A DNA stretch of 64,000 nucleotides from assembly GCA_964247055.1 (NCBI GenBank), contig OZ176051.1, positions 8,308,001-8,372,000 on the forward strand, given 5' to 3'. The number at the start of each line of letters is the position of its first letter. The first letter of the stretch is position 1. Made by a program: the position numbers and the translations under genes. This DNA is from Paragordius varius. Lineage: Eukaryota > Nematomorpha. The notes beneath the pieces were generated by a model. That model was not told where the DNA came from. It worked only from the letters and a program-made list of their open reading frames with translations, and did no database searches. Of the stretch, positions 37,087 to 47,022 are shown piece by piece.

Positions 37087-40000
37087 ATGCATTTATCTCA
37101 AAACAAACCCTTGTGTACGTTTGAAGATTTTATGGATTGGAAATTTGACAAACCTGCTTATAATTATATACCATTAAAATTAAAAAAGAAATTGCTTATA
37201 GACTGTCCCAAAACTTTAGTTTGTCATGATTATGCAGGAGGTTACAGGGATGATAGGTTACCAGGAGTAAATTATTGTAGCTTAGATTTTGTCAAGGAAC
37301 CAACTCTTATTGTGATTACCGATTTGATTATTGGCCTTATATTGATGGATTCATATACTTTAGTCATTGTTTTATCACTATCCCTCCTTCAGGTTGGATA
37401 AGCGCTGCGCATACAAATGGTGTGCCGATTTATGGTAAGGATGATTTGAACGTTTTCACCTTGCTATTTTGAAATATAATCCAGGGGTTTCCAACACAAA
37501 CGGCTTCGTGGACCGAGTGTTGAACACCCTGATCTAATCTCTCAATATTTTTTGATTGGTTATATCGTTTTTTAATGGATTCGATTTAATTATGTTTTGG
37601 TTTAAAGTTATATTCCAGTCGTTATCAAAAAAATAAAGGGCCGAAAAAAACTTTTTCTTAGAGCGATAATACCGTAACACACCTGTTAACACTCCAGATA
37701 TTTGTAATCCAAATAAGTACATCAAATAATTTATTAAATATAAGGCAATTAAAAACACTTTTAGGGCCGACGTTTCGGTACCACAGTTCTATTATTCAAA
37801 AATTTTTGTAATTATAAATCTTTTTTTTGCCTCAGGTTTTGAATCCATCGATTTTTTAAAACGGTTCTGGACCTTATCGTTTCTGTTATGCAATCAATCG
37901 ATTTCGTCAAGCTTCCATTTTTTATCCAATTTTTTGAATATGAATAAATCCTGTTTTTCAGAAATGTGATTGATTAGCTGTATAAGCTTAAGCAGATGAA
38001 GCCCGAAAACTTTATTGTAACCTACTTTTCCCAAAAAGAAATATATTTTTATTGTTAAATTATATGGATAAAATTATCACCACCATAAAACCGAAAGGCT
38101 TCAATCGCAATATGGCTAAAATAACAATTGTTCACATTTTGAATTTAAGGTCATAAAATGCTTTTTTTGGTTTTGGCCTAATATCATAAATAACCAGTAA
38201 AATTGAAATTATACGGACAACACGTAAAAATTTAAAGACAAATATTTATTTGAAAAGCCTACCATTCTTTTTCAAACCTTAAATTTTTCTATATAAGATA
38301 TTTAATTAAGATTGCAAAATATAAAATTAATTTAATATTTATTCTCACACTTGCATCAAAAAATAGAGATTTCAAAATTATGGCTCTTTTTTAGAAAAAA
38401 ATTATTTATATTTTTACCTTTCCGCATAATTTTAATTTTTATTGTATTTTAATGCAATAAGTTTATAGAGTAAAAAAAATAACCAAAGGTTAATTGCCAC
38501 CCAAATATTCTAAAGACTAATATATATATATATATGTATTCTTTTTTAGGCACTATCATAACTGAAAATGCCGATGGACTTTTGTGTTGTGAAAAAATGT
38601 TTTCTAGCATAGAAATTGCTCATTTCGTAGCAGAACGATTGGTTCAAATAGCCTTGGATTATAACTTTGATGGTTGGTTACTAAACATTGAGAATTGTCT
38701 TACGAAATTATCGAATGTTACGGGGGGCAAAAATAATTTGCTAATGACCAATCTAATGTGGTTTTGTAAATATTTAACACAAGCCATGCATAAAACCATC
38801 CCACATTCTATGGTGAGTGTTTGCGCTAATATATTTTTTTATTATAAAATAAAAAGATTTTTGCTCCATTTTAAGATGGCTGTTTTTAAATGATATGATT
38901 TCTCTAATAGCAATTTGAATACCTGTTAAATATGAATATCATATTTTTGTACATTTAGTTTTCTCTATATATCAAATTATTAATAAATAATTATGGGAAA
39001 AATATATAATAGTTTCAAAATTTTATGAAAAATTTGCTATATTATTTAATTAAAATGTATCCCTGGTTAACCAATTGTTATATTAAATTTACCAAAAAAA
39101 ATTAGAATCACCTCTTCTAAAAAATATGATCTAATAGTGTTCTCCTTTTTCATCCTTCTAATTATGTTTTATTTATAAAGGCATAACACATTGCCACAAA
39201 AATTAAATAATTGGATTGAATAATACATTAAAGGATATATTTTTTTGGAAAAATTGTTAAGATACAATTTTTTAATTTTGTATTTATTACTAGCGTTCTC
39301 GTGCTGCTACGCAGCCCGATTTCTGGGGAGGGGGGGGGTTCGAAGGTTGGATTTGATACCGGTTTTCCGGCACCAGATCACAAAGTTACATGAGGAATCA
39401 GTTTTTAGCGGGTAGCTCATTACCCAGCAGCTATCATGAAAGAAACGCCTGACTAAAATTTTTGTCTTTTAACAGGCAATACGAAAAATCTTTCTCGAAT
39501 TTTTACAGTCTCATACCGTGGGCAAAAAAATACAATCAAAAAAATATTTTTGTGGACTTTGTTTTTTTTGAAAAAAATGGCATTTTACGGGGGGAGCGGG
39601 TAAAAAGAGGGCCTAAATCAAAAAAGTGACTCGACCATGTTCAGCGCGATCAAAAATAAGTAAACAAAAATCATATTTGAAATTGAATGGTCCAACACGT
39701 TTTCCAAAAAATTGACTTAACCCATTTTTCACACGGGGTGGGCCCGAACTGGGGGCCTATTTTAAAAAAAGGGCGAAGCTATTGCCGGGGCATTCATTAA
39801 TGATTAAATTCTTTCGATGTTTAGATTTGAATGAGTTTACCGATTTTTCGGAAACAGATCACAAATTTACATGAGAAATCAGTTTTTAGCGGGTAGCTCC
39901 TTACCCAGCAGCTATCATCAAAGAAACGCCTGACTAAAATTTTTGCCTTTTATCAGGGAATACGTGGAGTCCATATTGAATTTTTACGGTCTCATACCTA

Positions 40001-43000
40001 GGGCGAAAAATAGATTTAAAATATTTTTGTGGACTTTGTTTTTTGAAAAAAATGGCATTTTACGGGGGTAGCGGGTAAAAAGAGGGCCTAAATCAAAAAA
40101 GTGACTCGACTATGTTCGGCGCAATCGAAAATAAGTAAACAAAAATTATATTTGAAATTGAATGGTCCAACATTGTTAAGATACAATTTTTTAATTTTGT
40201 ATTTATTATTAGGTAATTTGGTATGACAGTGTAACTATTGAAGGCAATCTTGCATGGCAGAATGAATTAAATGCTAAAAATATGTAATATATTTTTATTT
40301 CTCTTAATGTATTAATTAAATTAATTTTTAAATATTTTACCTAAAAAACATATAGGGAATTCTTTCTGGCTTGCGATGCAATATTTCTCAATTATGTGTG
40401 GACACAAGATCATTTGAAGCGGACTATTGCTAATTTTAACATGGAACCGAGGTTTCTTGTCAGCTGTTTAGTTACAGTTTTTAAATTTTGTTTTTTATCG
40501 TAAAAACTAGAAATTTTCATATAAATTTGGACTAAATTATTTTGATATATTAAGCGGGAAAAGTAAGTAAGTCCGAAATCGATAAAAATTATCGAAAAAC
40601 ATAAAAGTGAAAAAATTAAATTTGGTATGTTGTATAAATATAATCTAAAACAGGGTTGTCCAACCGAGCTACATGCGGGCCTCTGTCACCTTTTGTTCGG
40701 ACCGCCAAAATTTAAATAAATTTAAAATTATATTGGCCGTTAAATATTTATATTATTATTTATTTGATTATATGAGAGTTTTATCAGATTTTAAGTTTCT
40801 TTAGTACATTTGCCGAGATTTTTAAGTTAAATATTGGGCCCTCGAATGGTCTAAAAAGTTGTTAATTTTTGTTGTTTGTTTAGTTATCATTTATTTATGT
40901 TTTTACGATAATTAACTTTTTTATATTTATTGATAAATAATCAAAAGTATTTATATCTTTTGATAAAAAGATAAAAATACTTAGTAACTTTTTTATACTA
41001 CAATAGAACCATGGGAAAATGTATAAGAGACATTTACGTTGGAATAGACATATTTGGTCGAGGTATGTTAGGAGGTGGGGGACTTAATACCCACATTGCA
41101 TTGCAATTGGTTAGAGATTTCGGTTTATCAGCTGCATTGTTTGCAGTAGCCTGGACTCATGAAAAATACTCAGAGAGTAAGTTTACATAGATCAACTAAA
41201 ATTTTAAATTACAAAGGTAAGAAACCTTTTTTTGGGTTTTTCCAAATATATAACCTAGAAATATCCTCAATTGTATCAAGGTTCTATAGAAATTTTTTTT
41301 GAAAAATATCGTTTTTGTTTTAAAATACTGGTCTCTTTTACGTTTAAAGAATTGTCAGAAATTCGTATTTAAATGATTATAATTTTTTAATTGTTTTGTT
41401 TGATATGTCAACTTTCAACATGCGCATTTTTAAGCCTTAAAATAATAATAGCCCATTTATTGTAAGAATTTTTAATTTATAATTAAAAGATGTTGCAAAA
41501 TATTATTCTTGAACATTTTATCTACAACATGCGCATGTAATTTATGATAACCAAGTTTGATATTTGTTTTCATTTTCTAGGGGTTTTTAACATGCACTTA
41601 AAATATAAACTAAACCCAAGCAGATGTCCATTTAATCTCTATATATATATAAAGAAATAAATCATAAATCTAGAGTTATTTTAAAAAATTATGAATATCA
41701 ACGATAACCCATTATTTCTTCTTTGCTCGGCAGCTAGTATACTTGAAGGTTTATATTAAAAAATAAAAATTCAGAACGAAATCCAATATTAAAGGACAAC
41801 ATAGCTCCCTTAGTTTATACTTTTGAATCGGATACAAGTGAAGAGTCTTAAAGTATTTGAAAATAACAATTAGTAGTATCTGATTTGGATGTTCCATTGA
41901 ATGAAAATGAATTATCTCGTGAAAAAATAAAACATAAAAGTATTAATATTTTTTAATTTTAGAACATAATTTTTGGAATAAGGAAAAAATAGATAGAGCT
42001 AAAAAATTATTTTTTGATCCCAAAAATTTGGAAAAACCCTCAAATTATTTTTTGGATTATTTTGATATGTCCTTAACATCTATAATTTTATGAAGAAAAA
42101 TAATTCTTGGAAATTCTACTGATAGAAATAAGTCTGGTCGGCGTAACAAATTCAGAAATCCAGAAATAATAGATGCATTAAAACATGATTGTGAATTAAC
42201 AATCGATGAATTAATGGAACAAATACCAGACCATATTAAAGTATGCAGAACAACTATTTACAAAATTCTCTCGGATTCAGAAATTACTCGAAAGAGGTGT
42301 ATTTTACAACCTCGGGAACGAAACACCCCAGAGAATATAGAAAAGCGTTATAATTATGCCAGATTGGTGAAAGATATTCCACAAAAAAAAGTTTTTTTAT
42401 TGATGAGTCAGGCTTCAGTTTGAAACTTACAAATATATGGGGTAGAGCTCCAAAGGGAAAATCTCCTATTGTAAAGGGATTTAACAAAGGTAAGCTTTAA
42501 ATTTATGTTAGGAAAAAATGTTTCATTGATATGTATGATTGGTTGTCAGGGAGTTATTAATTACAGAACAAAAGAAGGCGCCTTTAGAGGCGATGGTTTT
42601 CGAATTTTTTTTGACGGAATGTTTAACAATAATCCCTGAAAGTTCAATAATAGTTTGCGATAATGCACCTATTCACAAAGCCGCGGTGGTAGGTGAGCTA
42701 AGGAATAAAATTGTTTATTTACCTCTATATTCGCCACAACTGAATCCCATTGAATGTTTTTTTCATGAGATTAAACATCAATATGATAAAAAACCCCGGT
42801 GTAGTACCCCTCTAGAGCAGCATAACAAAATTGCAAGACTTTGCTAAGAGGGAAAAAAATCCAAAAAATTATTATAATTTTTCTTCACATATTTTGTTGG
42901 AATGTATACAAAGAAAACCCCTAGAAAATGAAAACAATTATAAATTTATTTAAATATTATAATTATTAATAAATATTTTTATCTTTTAAATTATAGCATC

Positions 43001-45062
43001 AAGAATAATATTTTGCAATATCTTTTAATTATAAATTAAAAATTCTTACAATAAATAGGCTATTATTATTTTAAGGCTTAAAAATGCGCATGTTGAAAGT
43101 TGACATATCAAACATCAAAATAATTAAAAAAAATTATAATCATTTAAATACGAATTTCTGACAATTCTATATAGACATGACTGTATATACTTTTTTAAAC
43201 ATTTTTGTATTTACAAAATAAAATTTTTTTTATCCTTGTTGATTTATAAAACAACCCTCTATATAACAATAATAATTTATTAATATTTAATATTTGTTAT
43301 ATTTTTAAACAATTAATCATCACATATATGTCGGATAGTATATGTTTTAATATGCCATCTATTTAGTTGCAGAAAAACAAGCGGTATCCCAATTATTTTG
43401 GTCCTCTCTCCGTCCATATTTGTATCCAGAGCGTAAGGGGTATGATGTCCCCATATATTTTTGGATTTTGCCAAATAACTTGGCTATTAACACTACCACC
43501 TCAAACGATCTCAAACCAATAATATGTGGAAATGAAAATATATGCAAAGGTATGCACCAAAATTTATGTTGCTATGATCCCAAGTATATGGCTAACCTTC
43601 ATTGTCAAACCATGGTTCCACAATTAATAACGCATACTAATAATAGCTTTTTGGGACAATGTGCAATTATAATGCGTGATGGGTTAGGCCTAGCTTACGA
43701 TATAAATCCTTTGCCCAATGAACAAAATCTTAACCATATTGGATACAGTCTAACAACAATACGTAAAGAACTCAACAAGAATAATGAGAATAAAATACAT
43801 GTAGACATGTATGAGACTGATATTGATTTTACTAACCAATCGCTCAGTTTTTATCTTGATTACGCCTTGTTAACTCGATTAAATTATGCGACCATGAAAG
43901 AAATTAAAACAACTGAAGCACAAAATTTAACCGCTAAAAATGATACAAACCCATCTGAAAGTTTTGCAATAAATCTTGGTGTGCATATTATGGTTAACAG
44001 TGGAAACGAATATATTACTCATTTTGATTTTGAAATTCCTTTAATATATTCAAGCGAGGAATGGATTAAACCTATAACTTATAGCACATCTCTGCCTCCC
44101 GGGAAAGCTGAATTAACAGCCACAATATATAATTTAAATACTTCGGAAAGTAATTTTATAAACGTTTCAGATCTTTCTAAATGAGTTTTTACAAAAATAT
44201 TTTATTATTTTATAGTGAATAATGGTGTAAATCAATCGATAAAAATCGAACTGCAATCCCCAACAGCTACGGAAAAAAATAGCGAAAAACTCCAAAAATA
44301 TTTTATTAAACGCTTTTATATGTCATTTCAAACAACATTCGATTCAATCAAAGATAGTACAAAGTCATTAGAAAAACCGCAAAAGTGTCAATACACCTGG
44401 TTACTAAAAAAATTTATTTGCCTACCAAATGGCCATGATAATGATAAGGATTTATGCAAAATTAATCAGAATTGCACGAATAAAAAAATTGTAAAAGTAT
44501 TAGATTTTAGCTACAATAAATCATCGAGACAATTGGATTTAACCCTTCAAACGTTTCCAGAATTTAGTATATCAGATAATTCCGAATTTACTGGAAAAGC
44601 TAATGGATATAAACGACACTTTCCTTCCACACTTATATTTTCAAAACAAATTTATACCCAATCAGTCCCTAATGATGTGGAACATAATAGTAATACAGTG
44701 ATTAAACGATATGTTGATAATTTACTGAAAAATATATTTGCCGCGGAAATTAGAACGACTGGTAATTAAATTATCTTTTCAATTTTTTACAAATTGCAAT
44801 ATTATTTAGATATTCCGATATTCGAAAAATCCATTTTTTATAATTATTATCTTTGATAGATCTTAGCACTCATGGGCAAGCGACGGATTTTATTTTTGAA
44901 GGAATTGCTTCTCAGCCAATCTTTACGATTTGTAAAAATTGGCCAAAATCCAGCATGATTCCAGATAAACTAATTATTTACGCCAGACCAATAACCTTAC
45001 AATTCATGATCTCTAACTGCTGTGATTTAAGTGAATGCGATATGTTGGAAATTAAATTATAA
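37087..45062 (+). CDS. ENGASE: Cytosolic endo-beta-N-acetylglucosaminidase (GH85)
   Basis: ENGase cleaves the chitobiose core of free N-glycans in the cytosol during disposal of misfolded glycoproteins. Exons: 37087-37256, 37286-37434, 38550-38812, 40213-40283, 40356-40451, 41007-41176, 43373-44149, 44216-44761, 44860-45062; 814 residues, phases consistent throughout. No signal peptide is visible. GH85 landmarks: KTLVCHDYAGGYRDDRF (about residue 42), GFIYFSHCFITIPPSGWISA, the catalytic Asn152-Ile-Glu154 in FDGWLLNIEN, VIWYDSVTIEGNLAWQNELN and DIYVGIDIFGRG. Exons 7-9 encode the less conserved C-terminal beta-rich half. The ATG at 37087 is chosen because a stop lies upstream in frame (37060) and no acceptor is evident. 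Intron 1 is 29 nt. Intron 3 carries family E, intron 6 a Tc1-type transposon. The 44149 donor (GAA A|GTAATT) is preferred over reading on to TGA because it restores the frame of the next exon. Confidence 0.94.
37482..37531. mobile_element. 50-bp hAT micro-MITE
   Basis: CAGGGGTTTCCAACAC and GTGTTGAACACCCTG are terminal inverted repeats separated by only about 19 bases. They are flanked by ATATAATC and ATCTAATC (7/8). It lies in ENGase intron 2, 48 bases past the donor. Confidence 0.75.
38195..38448. mobile_element. Family B MITE (Tc1-like) copy
   Basis: Left CAGTAAAATTGAAATTATAC then GGACAACACG; right TTCCGCATAATTTTAATTTT then TATTGTA. It lies in ENGase intron 2. Confidence 0.75.
39253..39293 (+). 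repeat. 41-bp direct repeat, upstream copy
   Basis: Starts ATTGTTAAGATACAATTTTT and ends TTTATTACTAG. It differs by one base from 40172-40212, which is the functional polypyrimidine tract and acceptor of the next ENGase exon. It therefore ends in a second, usable-looking AG acceptor followed by family E DNA. Confidence 0.9.
39294..40171 (+). repeat. Family E repeat, copy 2 (recent insertion in an ENGase intron)
   Basis: It is 878 bp bounded by the 41-bp direct repeats. It begins with the hairpin TCGTGCTGCTACGCAGCCCG, then a G-run. Two units about 486 bp apart follow: ACCGGTTTTCCGGCACCAGA (39352) and ACCGATTTTTCGGAAACAGA (39839), each continuing TTTTTAGCGGGTAGCTC and GCATTTTACGGGG...GAGGGCCTAAATC. 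The second unit is cut off near GAATGGTCCAAC. No open frame, poly-A or terminal inverted repeat is seen. Confidence 0.8.
40172..40212 (+). repeat. 41-bp direct repeat, downstream copy (functional 3' splice site)
   Basis: Ends TATTTATTATTAG immediately before the ENGase exon at 40213 (GTAATTTGGTATGAC). It differs by one base from 39253-39293. Confidence 0.9.
40651..40850. mobile_element. hAT-type MITE fragment
   Basis: The left end is CAGGGTTGTCCAACC, followed by GCGGGCCTC and TTCGGACCGCC, typical of hAT interiors. A possible 8-bp duplication is ATCTAAAA (40643-40650) and GTCTAAAA (about 40847), but the right inverted repeat is not recognisable. It lies in ENGase intron 5. Confidence 0.5.
41347..43169 (+). 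mobile_element. 1.8-kb Tc1/IS630-type transposon with about 165-bp inverted repeats
   Basis: The left arm (AAGAATTGTCAGAAATTCGT, TCAACTTTCAACATGCGCAT, to about 41515) and the right arm (about 43005 to 43169, ending ATTTCTGACAATTCTA) are near-perfect inverted repeats. TA lies outside both ends. The transposase relic is inside at 42101-42846. Inserted in ENGase intron 6 in the same orientation as the gene. The high arm identity suggests fairly recent movement. Confidence 0.85.
42101..42846 (+). pseudogene. Broken transposase of the Tc1/IS630 element
   Basis: The N-terminal part has helix-turn-helix character (RRNKFRNPEIIDALKHD, IKVCRTTIYKILSDSEIT, RNTPENIEKRYNYARL). The first catalytic Asp is in FIDESGFSL (about 42400), one base out of frame with the upstream part. 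The second and third catalytic residues are in VCDNAPIHKAA and LPLYSPQLNPIECFF (42655-42770). By my count 30 residues separate the second Asp from the Glu, against 34 in Tc1, so a few residues seem deleted. Another frame break lies between about 42497 and 42560. It stops at TAA, 42844-42846. Not functional as it stands. Confidence 0.8.
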
Positions 45063-47022
45063 TATAACTCTAGAGTTAAGGATAATTATTATTGTGGGTC
45101 AAAACTTTTTTTCTTTGCACAGTGTGAGATGTTTAATTAAACCAAATTTACTTGATAGATATTTTGATAAAATTTAAATATTAAAATGAAAGATTTTCGA
45201 TTTTTAGGCGTGACCTTTTAAATAACTTGCGTCTGACCGGGAGAATAATTTGAAAAAGTATAGATGAATATATAAATGATTATAAAATAGAATATGGAAT
45301 TGGAAGACGCCTTCCCATTACCTGCTAAATCGCATTAAATATACGATTTTTGGCGATTTAAAAATGGTTTGATATTGACGGATTTAAACAAATAAGTATT
45401 TATTGAATCGGAATGGGCTTTAACGTTTTACAAGTGAGATGCACTTTTGAATACGATTTTTGGGCATAAGGGCTAACAAAGTGGTTTATCATTTAAAAAA
45501 TAACATTATTGGAGGCCTTGGGGGTTTTTCCAAAATTGTTATTAGCCAACATTATATATATTTGATATTTTCAAAGTTACACGCAGTTTTGCTTAAATTG
45601 GAACTTTTGACAATGATTTAAGTCTGGATTAAAGGCAGATTTAAGGTTTTGTTACAAAAAATTTATAATTAAATTTTAATATCCCTTCAGTCGGCCTAAT
45701 CAAATCTAAACTGGCGTTTGAAATTCATTTATCCTTACCGGTTAATTTAATCTATAAAAATACATTATTCCATCGTATGAACAAGAAACTGCAATGAAAA
45801 TTGGAAATAACCGCTAATTTATTATGGTTTTATGGGATATATATCTAATACATAATTTATTTATGAGAACATTACAATGCATGATATTAAAAAATTCTAA
45901 TATATTTAACATCAAGGACAATGTTTAATTTTATTCATAGAAATACTATAGTTTAATTAAATAAATATTTATTGTATATTGCATTTTTATGGTTAATTTA
46001 ATTAGCTATAGTAAATACGTTCAGCTTTTTGTGATAATATATAAGACTCCATTTTTAATCATCAAATTTTTTGCTTGTTAATTGTTTGTGTGTGATAAAA
46101 AAATAGTTTTAACAATTTTTCAATTAAAAATTATCTTTTGTTTTCTCTGTTCAGCCAAGATTATATTAGAAATTAAAAATTTTATGGTTTTTTTAGTTCA
46201 CGCTTGCAGTAAGAGTTTCATGTTTAATTGCTATAAAACTCTATATATATATATATATATATATATAGGTTTATTAACCCTACTATATATCACATAAATA
46301 TTTTGTGTTAAATTCAATTAATTTTTGTTTTGTGGTTTTATAAAATGAATTGTGTAAGTTATTATATTTGAGTAACCAATATTTGTCCTTCTTCCGTCAC
46401 TTTATTTTTTATCAAGATTGTGTTGAGTTGGCAAAAATTAATTTAATATAAACTTAGTAGTAAGTAACATTGTAGAACAAACAGATAGATTTGAAATTCA
46501 ATTTCGGATTTCATTTTTTGTTTTGCTTCGATGCAATTTTATATTAACCAATTTGTATTCAACGAGTGTATAGTTTTTTGTGTACAATATTCATATATGA
46601 AAATTTTCGCTTAGGTTGACATATCTTGTTGTTAATTCAATTACCACACACTAATTGAATCAAAACACAGACCCAGATTTAACAATAACCCTGTTCAAGT
46701 TAAAAAATTTCGTTTTCCAAATATGAAAACAATGCAATTTGCGCTGCATGAAGGCGTATCAATTAGGACTTTGCAAGAAGTATTCTTTTTAGAATTTTTA
46801 GCAATCAGAAAGAATCTGTATTAGGTTGATTTTGCATGAGGAGTATGGCTTGTTGATAATATGTTGTTTTGTCTTTAACTCGCCTAATGATACATATATA
46901 AAATTAAAATGACATTTAAATGCGATGATATATATACTAAGCCAAATAAAATGGATACCAAAAAAGATAATATTTATAAACGTTCAAAAATAAATTAAAA
47001 ACCATAATGCATCTGTTTAACT
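45063..47022. other. Convergent intergenic region between ENGase and SCHIP1
   Basis: No gene recognised. ATTAAA at about 45180 is a weak candidate poly-A signal for ENGase; AATAAA appears only near 45959. The stretch 45200-45760 has scattered GC-richer words (GGAGGCCTTGGGGG) and may be an old repeat, but I could not assign it. A further SCHIP1 3' exon could be hidden here. Confidence 0.45.
46242..46267. repeat. (AT)n microsatellite
   Basis: About 13 dinucleotide units in the ENGase-SCHIP1 gap. Confidence 0.85.

Noticed and set aside
32545-40171. Family E as hammerhead-ribozyme retrozymes (similar monomer size)
   Set aside because: I found no CTGATGA...GAAA hammerhead core in the monomers or head.
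39294-40171. Family E as a truncated LINE 3' end, because of the long direct repeats
   Set aside because: There is no poly-A or simple-repeat tail and no reverse-transcriptase frame. The class is left open.
44150-44184. Reading ENGase exon 7 on to TGA at 44182-44184
   Set aside because: The donor GAA A|GTAATT at 44149/44150 joins in phase to 44216, continuing the protein through two more exons.
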